64,000 bases of DNA from contig NZ_CP076643.1 in NCBI RefSeq assembly GCF_019226825.1, positions 2,480,001-2,544,000 of the forward strand, in the 5' to 3' direction. Below, piece after piece: positions 1 to 11,976 of the stretch. Position 1 is the stretch's first letter, and every line of letters starts with the position of its first letter. The notes under the pieces were generated by a model. That model searched no databases, was not told the DNA's origin, and saw nothing but the letters and a program-made list of their open reading frames with translations. This DNA is from Vibrio ostreae (lineage in GTDB: Bacteria; Pseudomonadota; Gammaproteobacteria; Enterobacterales; Vibrionaceae). The position numbers were made by a program, and so were the translations under genes.

Positions 1-541
1 CAAAGACCGCGGTATCATGCATAAGAAAGGGTTTCCCGAGTCTTATGATATGCGCCGCCTGGTGCAATTTGTTTCCGATGTCAAAGCCGGCACACCGCAT
101 GTGACCGCACCGGTCTATTCCCATCTGACCTATGACATCACCGAGGAACAAAAGGTGGTTGACCGCCCTGATGTACTGTTGATTGAGGGATTGAACGTGC
201 TGCAAAGCGGGATGGACTATCCGCATGATCCACACCGGGTGTTTATCTCTGATTTTCTCGACTTTTCCATCTATGTCGATGCCGACAGCAGCATGATTGA
301 AAAATGGTACATCGAGCGCTTTATGAAGTTCCGCCAGGGTGCCTTTACCAAGCCCGGCTCTTATTTCAGTCACTACACCCAGTTAAGTGAAGAAGAAGCG
401 ATAAGCAAGGCGAAAGAGATTTGGCACAGCATCAACGGTAAAAACCTGCAGGAAAACATCCTGCCGACCAAGGAACGCGCCCAGCTCATCCTGCGTAAAA
501 GCATCGACCATACCGTCGAGCGGGTTCTGCTACGCAAATAG
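1..541 (+). CDS. coaA: Pantothenate kinase type I, C-terminal part (5' end outside window)
   Basis: First step of coenzyme A synthesis: ATP-dependent phosphorylation of pantothenate in the cytoplasm. About 179 residues are visible, entering in frame at base 2. They align with the last part of the ~316-residue E. coli enzyme, including the [16 protein letters not shown] segment, the substrate-pocket stretch [10 protein letters not shown], and [12 protein letters not shown] near the end. The start, with the P-loop, lies upstream of the window. The gene converges on birA, and a perfect 32-bp palindrome separates the two stops. Nothing visible suggests damage. Identification is by recalled similarity and is firm. 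Confidence 0.95.
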   Translation, partial: KDRGIMHKKGFPESYDMRRLVQFVSDVKAGTPHVTAPVYSHLTYDITEEQKVVDRPDVLLIEGLNVLQSGMDYPHDPHRVFISDFLDFSIYVDADSSMIEKWYIERFMKFRQGAFTKPGSYFSHYTQLSEEEAISKAKEIWHSINGKNLQENILPTKERAQLILRKSIDHTVERVLLRK

Positions 542-565
542 TGCCGTACTGGAACAAGCCGAATA

Positions 566-597
566 AACAACAAAGAGGCAGCTGCCTCTTTGTTGTT
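566..597. terminator. Bidirectional terminator between coaA and birA
   Basis: A perfect 32-bp palindrome centred on AGCT, with stem core CAAAGAGGCAGC and TTTGTTGTT-rich 3' sides on both strands. It lies between convergent genes and can serve both. The T-tract is interrupted by G, so termination strength is uncertain. Confidence 0.75.
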
Positions 598-649
598 GTA
601 CTTCATTCTGATTGCTCTCGGCCAGAGAAAGACTGGCGCTCAAAGCACG

Positions 650-1612
650 TTACTCACCTTTACGCAGTGATATCTCACCACCGACGTAGCTTTTCAGGCC
701 TTGCCCGGTTTCCAGCAGTACACCGCCATGAGCATCGATGCCGCGTTCGATACCACTTACCTCGTTATTGCCCATAATCAACTTCACTTTGCGGCCGATG
801 AAGTTATCCAGGCGGTTCCAGCGCTCGACGAAATCCTGCATACCATGCAGCTCATATTCACGCAGCGCCTTATCCAATGCCTGAATAAAGGCGATCGCCA
901 GCTGGTTGCGATCAATACGATCCTGACCGATCACCTCCGCCAAACTGACCCAGGGCTGATCGATAGCCGATTCACGATCCTGCATAATCAGGTTCATACC
1001 CATACCGATCACCAGATGGGCGGCACCGCCGGCCTGTCCGGACATCTCAACCAAAATCCCGGCCAGTTTGCGGTCCTGATAGTACAAATCATTTGGCCAC
1101 TTGAGCTTAACACCATCAAAGCCCATGTTTTCCAGCGCTTCGACCACGGCCACACCCACAACCAGGCTCAGCCCCATCGCGGCAGCCATACCGGCTTCCA
1201 GACGCCAGTACATGGAAAAGTAGAGGTTAGAGCCAAACGGCGATATCCACTGCCGTCCGCGCCGTCCGCGACCGCTGGCCTGATATTCAGCCAGACACAC
1301 AGTACCGGAGGCGATATTGTCGAGATTATCGATCAAATGCTGATTGGTTGACCCGATGATGGGATGCAACTCAACCGGATTACTGACCTGCGACTGGATA
1401 GCCGCTTCTTCCAGCATCATCAGCGGCTGGGCCAGTTGATAGCCTTTGCCCTGCACGCGGAAGACATCTACGCCCCACTCCTGGATTCCCTGGATATGTT
1501 TGCTGATGGCTGCGCGGCTCATGCCAAGCTGCTCACCTAATGATTCACCGGAATGAAAAGTGCCATCTGACAGGGTCTTTAATAACGCCAGCTTTACACT
1601 ATGCTCTTTCAC
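650..1612 (-). CDS. birA: Bifunctional biotin-[acetyl-CoA carboxylase] ligase and biotin operon repressor
   Basis: BirA makes biotinyl-5'-AMP and transfers biotin to the AccB lysine; as a dimer it represses biotin synthesis genes. The product is 320 residues, against 321 in E. coli. An N-terminal winged helix (about 1-60, GMSRAAISKHIQ) is followed by the ligase domain with the biotinyl-AMP loop GRGRRGRQW (near residues 114-122) and the KWPND motif. The start is GTG and overlaps the murB stop by one base (TAGTG), so translation is probably coupled. Its substrate AccB is encoded at 30.4 kb in this window. Confidence 0.96.
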   Translation of the reverse strand: MKEHSVKLALLKTLSDGTFHSGESLGEQLGMSRAAISKHIQGIQEWGVDVFRVQGKGYQLAQPLMMLEEAAIQSQVSNPVELHPIIGSTNQHLIDNLDNIASGTVCLAEYQASGRGRRGRQWISPFGSNLYFSMYWRLEAGMAAAMGLSLVVGVAVVEALENMGFDGVKLKWPNDLYYQDRKLAGILVEMSGQAGGAAHLVIGMGMNLIMQDRESAIDQPWVSLAEVIGQDRIDRNQLAIAFIQALDKALREYELHGMQDFVERWNRLDNFIGRKVKLIMGNNEVSGIERGIDAHGGVLLETGQGLKSYVGGEISLRKGE

Positions 1613-2652
1613 TACGCTTGCTCCAGTATTTCCGTTAAGTTGGTTTCCCCTTGCACGCCGATAAAGCGCACTTCATGCTCAAGGGTAATAGCATATTTGT
1701 CCTGTACCCTCTGACGGACCAATGCCGCCAGCTCAATCACATCCCGTGCCGTGGCATTATCCGCATTAATCAGCACCAAAGCCTGTTTGCTGTGTACCTG
1801 GGCACCACCAACACGAGTGCCTTTGAGACCAGCACTGTCGATAAGCCAACCGGCCGCGATTTTCATGCCGTCACCGGCCGGATACGCCACCATGTGGGGA
1901 AATTCAGCCAGCAACTGGTGATATTGTGCCTGACTTATCACCGGATTTTTGAAAAAGCTGCCCGCATTACCGACTTCATGCGGGTCCGGCAGTTTATCGA
2001 GCCGGGTCTGACACACACACTGGTATATCGCTTCAGCGCCACAGGGCTGCGCCAGTGCTTTAAGCGGCCCATAGGAAGAGACCGGCTGCCAATTCTTGGC
2101 CAGCTTAAGCCCGACAGCCACCACAATCGCCTTGTCATATAAAGCGTGCTTGAAAATAGAGTCACGATAACCAAACTGACACTGTTCAGCGGTCAGACGT
2201 TGTACCGTCAGGGTATCCAGACATAAGTAATCGACGTAATCACACACATCTTTAAATTCGACCCCATAAGCACCAATATTCTGAATCGGCGCCGAACCGG
2301 CACAGCCCGGAATCAAAGCCAGATTTTCCAGTCCGTATAACCCCTGCTCCATACACCAGGCCACCAATTGCGGCCAGTCTTCACCGCCATGGACATGCAG
2401 ATAGTGAAACTCAGCATCCTGGCTGTGGTCGATGCCGGATAACTGGTTCACCATCACCAGGCCCTGATAAGGCGCAGTAAACAGAATATTACTCCCCTTA
2501 CCCAGCATCAGTTTTGGCGTGTGTTGCCATTGCTCGGATTGATAAATAAAAATCAGGTCCTGAACCGACTCAATCACAGCCAGAGATCGACAAGACTGAT
2601 CGATGGCGAAGGTATGGTACGGCTTTAAATTCGCGTCGAGATGTAATTGCAT
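1612..2652 (-). CDS. murB: UDP-N-acetylenolpyruvoylglucosamine reductase
   Basis: Cytoplasmic FAD enzyme that reduces UDP-GlcNAc-enolpyruvate to UDP-MurNAc with NADPH, the second committed step of peptidoglycan synthesis. The 346-residue product has the FAD-binding signature LGKGSNILF near residue 51, the ENLALIPGCAGSAPIQNIGAYG segment, and the catalytic serine region VGNAGSFFKNP typical of type I MurB, with the C-terminal glutamate in LEHEVRF. It is the first gene of a murB-birA pair with overlapping stop and start, as in other gammaproteobacteria. The ATG start at 2652 sits in a short divergent gap with the acetyltransferase gene. Confidence 0.97.
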   Translation of the reverse strand: MQLHLDANLKPYHTFAIDQSCRSLAVIESVQDLIFIYQSEQWQHTPKLMLGKGSNILFTAPYQGLVMVNQLSGIDHSQDAEFHYLHVHGGEDWPQLVAWCMEQGLYGLENLALIPGCAGSAPIQNIGAYGVEFKDVCDYVDYLCLDTLTVQRLTAEQCQFGYRDSIFKHALYDKAIVVAVGLKLAKNWQPVSSYGPLKALAQPCGAEAIYQCVCQTRLDKLPDPHEVGNAGSFFKNPVISQAQYHQLLAEFPHMVAYPAGDGMKIAAGWLIDSAGLKGTRVGGAQVHSKQALVLINADNATARDVIELAALVRQRVQDKYAITLEHEVRFIGVQGETNLTEILEQA

Positions 2653-2717
2653 GGGATTCTTTGGATAAACTAAACTTGGGTCATTCTACAACAGATGCAC
2701 TTTTAAGACAGATACAA

Positions 2718-3152
2718 ATGCCGACTCTGAACTTTGAACACATAGACCCGATAAAGTTGCCTCTGGTAAAGCGTTTTTACAAACAGCACTACCCGGGCAC
2801 CAAGCCAAAAAGCGATGAACTGATGATCGGTGGCTACACTGAACAGGGAATGAAAGCCATCGTGCGCTTTCGCCAGGTCGCTAAGTACCGTCTGCTGACC
2901 GGCATGGTCGTAGACAGCCGCCTGCGCGGTGACAAAATAGGCTCTCAGCTGCTGAGTTATTGTCAGCAGAACGTACTACAGGACAAGGATTACTGTTTTG
3001 CATACTCACATCTTGAGGGTTTCTATCAGCAAGCCGCGTTTGAAACCATTGATTCCAGCCAGCTGCCAGCCGAGCTGCTCGGTCTGTTCCAGCGTTACAG
3101 TGCGAGTGGAAAAGATCTCATTCCAATGCAATTCATTCCAGAGATCAGGTAA
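2718..3152 (+). CDS. GNAT-family N-acetyltransferase, substrate unknown
   Basis: About 144 residues beginning MPTLNFEHIDPIKLPL. The acetyl-CoA-binding signature of GNAT enzymes is recognisable (GMVVDSRLRGDKIGSQLLSY, about residues 74-93), followed by the usual beta5-like CFAYSHLEGFYQQAAFE. An in-frame TTG at 2661 would extend the protein by 19 residues, almost to the murB start; the ATG at 2718 is preferred because homology begins there. It is divergent from murB and followed by pssA after about 90 bases. The substrate cannot be told from the sequence. Confidence 0.8.
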   Translation: MPTLNFEHIDPIKLPLVKRFYKQHYPGTKPKSDELMIGGYTEQGMKAIVRFRQVAKYRLLTGMVVDSRLRGDKIGSQLLSYCQQNVLQDKDYCFAYSHLEGFYQQAAFETIDSSQLPAELLGLFQRYSASGKDLIPMQFIPEIR

Positions 3153-3241
3153 GAATTGTCCTCTTTCCTAGCCATTGTTCATTCACTTTTGGTAATATGC
3201 TCTGATCGCAATTTTGCACATACGTAAGGTAAAGCATCCCT

Positions 3242-4582
3242 ATGATTGCTCGTAGAAATCCATTCGAACAGCTACCCACTATTGCGCAAGATCCGGATAA
3301 GTTTGGTATTTTGTTCTCAGCCGAGGAATTTCGTACTCATTTGATTGAGTCGATTCGTCAGGCGAGTAAACGCATTTATATCGTGGCTCTCTACCTTGAG
3401 GACGACGAAGCTGGACGTGAAATTCTCACTGAGCTGTATGAAGCGAAGCAGCGCAACCCCGGGTTGCAAATCAGTATTTGTGTAGACTGGCATCGCGCCC
3501 AACGCGGCCTGATAGGCGCCGCGACCTCAGAAGGTAATGCGGCGATGTACAAGTCTTTTAAACAGCAGTATGACCACTGTATCCCGGTCTACGGTATTCC
3601 GGTGCGGGGCAGAGAAGTGTTTGGTGTTCTGCATCTCAAGGGCTTCATCATCGATGATGAAGTGATCTACAGCGGTGCCAGCCTGAATAACGTCTATCTG
3701 AATAAGAAAGAGCGTTACCGTTTTGACCGCTACCATACGTTCGAAAACAAAACGCTGGCTGACAGCATGGTGAAGTTTATCCAGCAACAGATGCTGGAGC
3801 ACCCTGCCGTTAACGATTTGGCATGTAACAGCAAACCAAGTACCAAAGAGATTAAAGCCGATATTCGTCAGTTCCGTGCTTCGCTAACCCAGGCAAGCTA
3901 CGAGTTTGAGCCGGAGAAAGTCTCAGAGCAGCAGATTGGTGTAACACCACTGGTTGGTATCGGTAAACGCCGTAACCGGCTGAACCAGTACATAGTCCAG
4001 CTCATCGCTCAGGCGAAAGAAGAAATCTTTATTTGTACCCCTTACTTCAACTTCCCGCGCGGAGTCGCGAAAGAGGTACGCAAAGCGATTCGCCGTGGAG
4101 TGAAGGTACATATCGTGGTGGGTGACAAAACCGCGAATGACTTCTACATTCCGCCAGAGCAAGGTTTTAAAACCATCGGTGGTCTGCCTTATCTGTATGA
4201 ACTTAACCTGCGCCGCTTTGCCAAGCTGAACGAGGCCAATATCGCCAGCCGTAACCTGTCGATTCACTTGTGGAAAGACGGTGACAACAGCTTCCACCTC
4301 AAAGGCATCTGGATCGATAAACGTTATATGCTGCTGACCGGTAATAACCTCAATCCACGCGCGTGGAAACTGGATCTGGAGAACGCCCTGCTGATCACCG
4401 ATGATCACCATCATCTGAATGAGCGCTTTGAGCAGGAGATTGAAAACATCCTGCAACATACTCAACTGGTGTGTACTTATAAGCAGATAGAGAAGATGGA
4501 AAACTACCCAGAGCAGGTCCAGCGCCTGATCCGCAAGATTATGCGCCTCAAAGCCGACCGGGTACTGAAACAGATTCTTTAA
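3242..4582 (+). CDS. pssA: CDP-diacylglycerol--serine O-phosphatidyltransferase
   Basis: Makes phosphatidylserine, the precursor of phosphatidylethanolamine, from CDP-diacylglycerol and serine at the inner face of the membrane. It belongs to the phospholipase D superfamily. The 446-residue protein carries two HKD motifs: H131-K133-D138 in HLKGFIIDDEVIYSGAS and H352-K354-D359 in FHLKGIWIDKRYMLLTGNN. Length and motif spacing match the gram-negative soluble type (E. coli PssA, about 451 residues). The C terminus is basic, consistent with peripheral membrane contact. An intrinsic terminator follows the stop. Confidence 0.95.
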   Translation: MIARRNPFEQLPTIAQDPDKFGILFSAEEFRTHLIESIRQASKRIYIVALYLEDDEAGREILTELYEAKQRNPGLQISICVDWHRAQRGLIGAATSEGNAAMYKSFKQQYDHCIPVYGIPVRGREVFGVLHLKGFIIDDEVIYSGASLNNVYLNKKERYRFDRYHTFENKTLADSMVKFIQQQMLEHPAVNDLACNSKPSTKEIKADIRQFRASLTQASYEFEPEKVSEQQIGVTPLVGIGKRRNRLNQYIVQLIAQAKEEIFICTPYFNFPRGVAKEVRKAIRRGVKVHIVVGDKTANDFYIPPEQGFKTIGGLPYLYELNLRRFAKLNEANIASRNLSIHLWKDGDNSFHLKGIWIDKRYMLLTGNNLNPRAWKLDLENALLITDDHHHLNERFEQEIENILQHTQLVCTYKQIEKMENYPEQVQRLIRKIMRLKADRVLKQIL

Positions 4583-4610
4583 CCCATACCTGCGATATCA
4601 CATAGTAAAT

Positions 4611-4639
4611 AGCCCTGGCCTAGTACCGGGGCTTTTTTG
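4611..4639 (+). terminator. Intrinsic terminator of pssA
   Basis: AGCCCTGG / CCGGGGCT stem (one G-T pair) with a TAGTA-type loop, followed by a T6 run. It lies about 30 bases after the pssA stop. Confidence 0.85.
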
Positions 4640-4642
4640 TAA

Positions 4643-4733
4643 GGGTCTAGGGTCTAGGGTCTAGGGTCTAGGGTCTAGGGTCTAGGGTCTAGGGTCTAGG
4701 GTCTAGGGTCTAGGGTCTAGGGTCTAGGGTCTA
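4643..4733. repeat. Perfect tandem array, 13 copies of GGGTCTA
   Basis: Ninety-one bases of uninterrupted heptamer GGGTCTA between the pssA terminator and the distal end of the rRNA operon. Every unit contains CTAG. A single related CTAGGGTTT stands at about 4927-4935, and CTAGGGTTT occurs again at 5053-5061 inside the tRNA-Asp terminator, so the array may have expanded from that terminator sequence by slippage (inference). It encodes nothing. Confidence 0.97.
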
Positions 4734-4894
4734 GAACTTAAAATAATAACCTGGGCAGATAACAAGATATTCCGGTCTCGATGTTGGCAGGAATAGATAA
4801 GGAAGTAGCGGACGGCTGGGGTCGCACACGACGGGCAGGCCTCCCTGCGGGACTCGTCATCGCAACGCGATGAATTTGGCTCAACTTAAACGAC

Positions 4895-4917
4895 AAAACC
4901 CCAGTATTACTGCGGGG
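4895..4917 (-). terminator. Terminator-like hairpin in distal repeat copy
   Basis: CCCCAGTA / TACTG-C-GGGG stem in the outer repeat. On the minus strand the stem is followed by TTTTGTCG. It is a degenerate copy of the hairpin behind tRNA-Asp and may be a second terminator of the rRNA operon. Confidence 0.5.
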
Positions 4918-5029
4918 ACGCCTAGTCTAGGGTTTAGAATAAGTGGCGGACGGCCGGGCTGACGCACCATCGGAGACGCGTACGTCCGGGACTCGTCATC
5001 GCAACGCGATGAAACTGGCTCAGCTTAAA

Positions 5030-5060
5030 ACGACAAAACCCCAGCATTTCTGCTAGGGTT
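5030..5060 (-). terminator. Terminator of the rRNA operon, directly after tRNA-Asp
   Basis: On the minus strand, a ten-pair stem AACCCTAGCA / TGCTGGGGTT with a GAAA tetraloop, followed by TTGTCGTTTT. It begins about ten bases after the tRNA CCA end. Confidence 0.8.
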
Positions 5061-5069
5061 TCGAATAAG

Positions 5070-5146
5070 TGGCGGAGCGGACGGGACTCGAACCCGCGAC
5101 CCCCGGCGTGACAGGCCGGTATTCTAACCAACTGAACTACCGCTCC
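5070..5146 (-). tRNA. tRNA-Asp (anticodon GTC)
   Basis: A 77-nt gene starting GGAGCGGTAGTTCAG and ending CCGCTCCGCCA with encoded CCA. Anticodon GTC lies at 5110-5112 in the loop CTGTCAC. The acceptor stem GGAGCGG/CCGCTCC is perfect. It is the last gene of the rRNA operon. Confidence 0.98.
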
Positions 5147-5230
5147 GCATTGGTCAGACTATAAAAGTCTTTTCTCGTTTTTGCTTTCAGGCTATTCCTT
5201 AAAAAAGGAGTAAACTGAAGCAAGTAATTA

Positions 5231-5350
5231 AAGCCTGGCGATGTTCTACTCTCACATGGGGAGGCCCCACACTACCATCGACGCTGTTTCGTTTCACTTC
5301 TGAGTTCGGAATGGAATCAGGTGGGTCCAAAACGCTATGGTCGCCAAGCA
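5231..5350 (-). rRNA. rrf: 5S ribosomal RNA
   Basis: On the minus strand it starts TGCTTGGCGACC and ends CGCCAGGCTT, giving 120 nt as usual. It contains the conserved CCGAACTCAGAAGTGAAAC. The ends form the terminal helix CTTGGCGA / CGCCAGG. It lies between 23S and tRNA-Asp. Confidence 0.97.
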
Positions 5351-5513
5351 AAATTTTGTCAGGAACAAAATTTAACGCACTTTAGTGCGGCCCGGAGGGT
5401 TAACTACATGGATGTAGTTAATAAATTCAATTCCAAAATTCGGAAAGCTGTTTATGTTCTCATTACACATTCAATGTACTGGTCATTGAGTCCATCAAAA
5501 CCCCTTGGGTGTT

Positions 5514-8406
<2,893 letters not shown>

Positions 8407-8647
8407 ATACAACCCGAAGGAGTTTCGAGTTGATGAACCAAGTCACCAAGGTTTCGTTGTCTCTCATTATTTGAATGAGCGAGAGACTTTTCGATTTTGC
8501 CGGACTCAATTTTGAAACTTGTTAAACAAGTTTCTACCAAGCACACTTGAATGTGTTGTTGGTGTATTCCATTTCGGAATACATTGAGAACTTTACAAAT
8601 AATGTTTCGTTTACGAATAAACAAAAGATTATTTTGTCAGCTTTCCA

Positions 8648-8662
8648 AATTGTTAAAGAGCA
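8648..8662 (-). promoter_or_regulatory. boxA antitermination site in the 16S-23S spacer
   Basis: The minus strand reads TGCTCTTTAACAATT, matching the NusB/NusE boxA consensus for rRNA operons. It lies between tRNA-Glu and 23S, the normal second position. Confidence 0.85.
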
Positions 8663-8723
8663 AGAGTGACTTTCTGTAAAGAAAGAAACCATTTTTAAAC
8701 ACACTCGTAAGAATGCTTAAAAG

Positions 8724-8799
8724 TGGTATCCCGTAGGGGAGTCGAACCCCTGTTACCGCCGTGAAAGGGCGGTGTCCTAGGCCTCTAGACGAACGGGAC
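8724..8799 (-). tRNA. tRNA-Glu (anticodon TTC)
   Basis: A 76-nt gene in the 16S-23S spacer starting GTCCCGTTCGTCTAG and ending ACGGGATACCA with encoded CCA. The anticodon loop is CTTTCAC. It is nearly identical to E. coli tRNA-Glu in the D, anticodon and T arms. It is the only spacer tRNA of this operon. Confidence 0.98.
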
Positions 8800-8899
8800 A
8801 CAGCAAAGTGCTCCGCATTCAAAGGCAGAGGCACAAATCTCTTCACTTTAATTAAACCATATCAATCTGTGTGGACACTCATCGTTATAATCATTCGTA

Positions 8900-10452
<1,553 letters not shown>

Positions 10453-10670
10453 AAGATTTGATTCCCTAAATAATTAGGGGAGGCTCAATGAATACTGACT
10501 TTAAATTACCTTAGTAATTCAAAGCTATTATCGTTCCAACAGAACGATAATGAATTGACTGTGCCAAGTCCGAAGACTTGATTGGTCACCCAGTTCATTG
10601 ATACCTAAGTTGATTCTTTAGAATCATCTTCGATTATCATCAACGAGTGCCCACACAGATTGATAGGTTT

Positions 10671-10686
10671 ATATTGTTAAAGAGCG
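10671..10686 (-). promoter_or_regulatory. boxA antitermination site in the rRNA leader
   Basis: The minus strand reads CGCTCTTTAACAATAT, a good boxA match, about 40 bases downstream of the P2 -10. It recruits the Nus complex to prevent Rho-dependent termination. Confidence 0.85.
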
Positions 10687-10722
10687 TTGCCTTTCGAAAC
10701 TTTCTTCTCAAAGCGGAGGTGC

Positions 10723-10750
10723 ATTCTAGCGAGTTAATTTGAAGAGTCAA
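10723..10750 (-). promoter_or_regulatory. rRNA operon promoter P2
   Basis: On the minus strand, TTGACT at -35 (10745-10750), a 16-base spacer and TAGAAT at -10 (10723-10728), followed by the GC-rich discriminator GCACCTCC. The 16-base spacing and discriminator are typical of rrn promoters under ppGpp/DksA control. Confidence 0.85.
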
Positions 10751-10838
10751 ACACTTTTTCAAATTTATTTCTCAGAAGCTTTTCACCTCGCTGACCAGCG
10801 CTGAAGCCTTGCGGCGTCTGCCGTGTCAGTGAGGCGGC

Positions 10839-10866
10839 ATTATAGGGAGGTTTTAAAATGGCGCAA
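10839..10866 (-). promoter_or_regulatory. rRNA operon promoter P1 with upstream A/T tract
   Basis: On the minus strand, TTGCGC at -35 (10861-10866), a 16-base spacer and consensus TATAAT at -10 (10839-10844), followed by GCCGCCTCACTG. Immediately upstream, AAAGTTTTTTGCAAAAAG looks like an UP element for the alpha subunit. Confidence 0.87.
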
Positions 10867-10927
10867 GGGCTTTTTGCAAAAAACTTTAAAAAAACGGCCA
10901 TTCGCTGAATAAAGCATCGAAATGATG

Positions 10928-10954
10928 AAAAAGAGGGCATTTTAGCCCTCTTTT
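10928..10954 (-). terminator. Terminator of the ubiD-ferredoxin-fre genes
   Basis: AAGAGGGC / GCCCTCTT stem with a six-base loop and T-rich tracts on both sides, so it may act in both directions. It lies 24 bases after the fre stop and just upstream of the rRNA promoters, insulating them. Confidence 0.85.
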
Positions 10955-10977
10955 CTTTATCTGCGCTGTAGTCACAG

Positions 10978-11691
10978 TTAGATAAATGCGTACGCATCCG
11001 CAAACATACGTTCACTCAGCGCCTGTTTGTTCTGAGTAAACATCTCTCTTGCCGCGCCCGCCATCTCAAATCGACCGGCGATATAGATATCGTAATCAGC
11101 AAGTGATTCGAAATCCTGACTGATGGCCTGAAGCACATTACCCACTTTGCCCTGCCAGTTAGCTTCTGCTTGTTCCACTACCGGAATAAAATGCACATTG
11201 TCATATTGAGCGGCAATTTGAGTCAGTTCATCTTTAGCATACAGCTGGTTCGCATCACGGCCACCCCAGTACAGATAGATAGGATTGCTCTTCTTCTGGG
11301 CCACACAATGATCAAGAATAGAACGCACATAGCTAAAGCCGGTACCGCCGGCGACCAGCAACAGCGGACGTTCGCTGTCTTCTTTTACCCAGGCATCACC
11401 GTGCGGTGCATCAATCGTGATGTCACCATTTTCTTCCAGCGCCTGACGCATCGCGTTCACCACATCCTGCGCGTAAGCATTATGTTCTGCCGCACCGATG
11501 TGCAGTTCCAGTTCACCTTCGTGGCGACACGGGCTACTGGCAATCGAAAACGGGCGCTTGTCTTTCTCGCCCATAACTACCATCAGATACTGGCCAGCTT
11601 TAAACGCAACCGGTGCTTCCGGGTGCAGCAAGATCTGGAAAGTGTTGCTGGCTAATGGCTGGATAGACTTTACTTTACATTTAATGGTCAT
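10978..11691 (-). CDS. fre: NAD(P)H-flavin reductase
   Basis: Reduces free flavins with NAD(P)H in the cytoplasm; reduced flavin serves ferric reduction, ribonucleotide reductase activation and, in luminous vibrios, luciferase. The 237-residue product has the flavin motif RPFSIASSP (about 46-54), the nucleotide-binding [11 protein letters not shown] (about 114-124) and YWGGR. Ferredoxin-NADP reductase fold, length as in E. coli Fre. The gene follows a 2Fe-2S ferredoxin gene by 15 bases and ubiD before that, so the three are probably cotranscribed. The product is not the prenyl-FMN synthase UbiX. Confidence 0.93.
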   Translation of the reverse strand: MTIKCKVKSIQPLASNTFQILLHPEAPVAFKAGQYLMVVMGEKDKRPFSIASSPCRHEGELELHIGAAEHNAYAQDVVNAMRQALEENGDITIDAPHGDAWVKEDSERPLLLVAGGTGFSYVRSILDHCVAQKKSNPIYLYWGGRDANQLYAKDELTQIAAQYDNVHFIPVVEQAEANWQGKVGNVLQAISQDFESLADYDIYIAGRFEMAGAAREMFTQNKQALSERMFADAYAFI

Positions 11692-11706
11692 GAGCTTCCT
11701 TCTTAC

Positions 11707-11976
11707 CTACTCCTCGAAAGTAAGTACTAAATGACTTTCAGCGAAGGCCTGACAGGGAAATACCCATCCTTCGGCTTGCTCCCTCTCTGTGAGCATAGGC
11801 TCCAGGTGGTAACTCACCTCACCTTCTACTTTACGGCACAGGCAGGCTGCACAGGCTCCTACCTGGCAACGGTGCGGAAATGAAACATGCTGGTTGAGCG
11901 CAGCATCCAACACCGTCTGGCCTTTTTCTACCTCAAACTGAATATTACTCGGAAGCAAACGTACAGTGTAGGTCAT
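11707..11976 (-). CDS. Small 2Fe-2S ferredoxin
   Basis: An 89-residue plant-type 2Fe-2S ferredoxin. The cluster cysteines are visible as C37-x4-C42-x2-C45 (CQVGACAAC) and C75 (FPCQAF). Between ubiD (4-base overlap, ATGA) and fre (15-base gap), it probably forms an electron-transfer pair with the Fre reductase, similar in principle to YfaE, which maintains the NrdB cofactor. Which acceptor it serves here is not shown. The family assignment is firm; the role is inference. Confidence 0.9.
   Translation of the reverse strand: MTYTVRLLPSNIQFEVEKGQTVLDAALNQHVSFPHRCQVGACAACLCRKVEGEVSYHLEPMLTEREQAEGWVFPCQAFAESHLVLTFEE

Larger units (their letters stand above)
4801..5060 (-). repeat. Two degenerate repeats derived from the tRNA-Asp 3' end plus terminator
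   Basis: Copy 1 (about 4801-4920) and copy 2 (about 4941-5060) follow the intact tRNA-Asp on the minus-strand transcript. Each begins, in plus-strand view, with AAGT(G/A)GCGGA, the complement of the tRNA acceptor end plus CCA. Each contains GGGACTCG (the T-arm), then TCATCGC-AAC-GCGATGA (a small hairpin), then CGACAAAACCCCAG with a terminator-like stem. Neither can fold as a tRNA. The arrangement resembles the repeats that carry tRNA 3'-end sequence behind tyrT in E. coli. Confidence 0.75.

Noticed and set aside
4643..4733. Heptamer array considered as CRISPR or telomere repeat
   Set aside because: There are no spacers between units and no cas genes; it is a simple tandem repeat, and the chromosome is not ended here.
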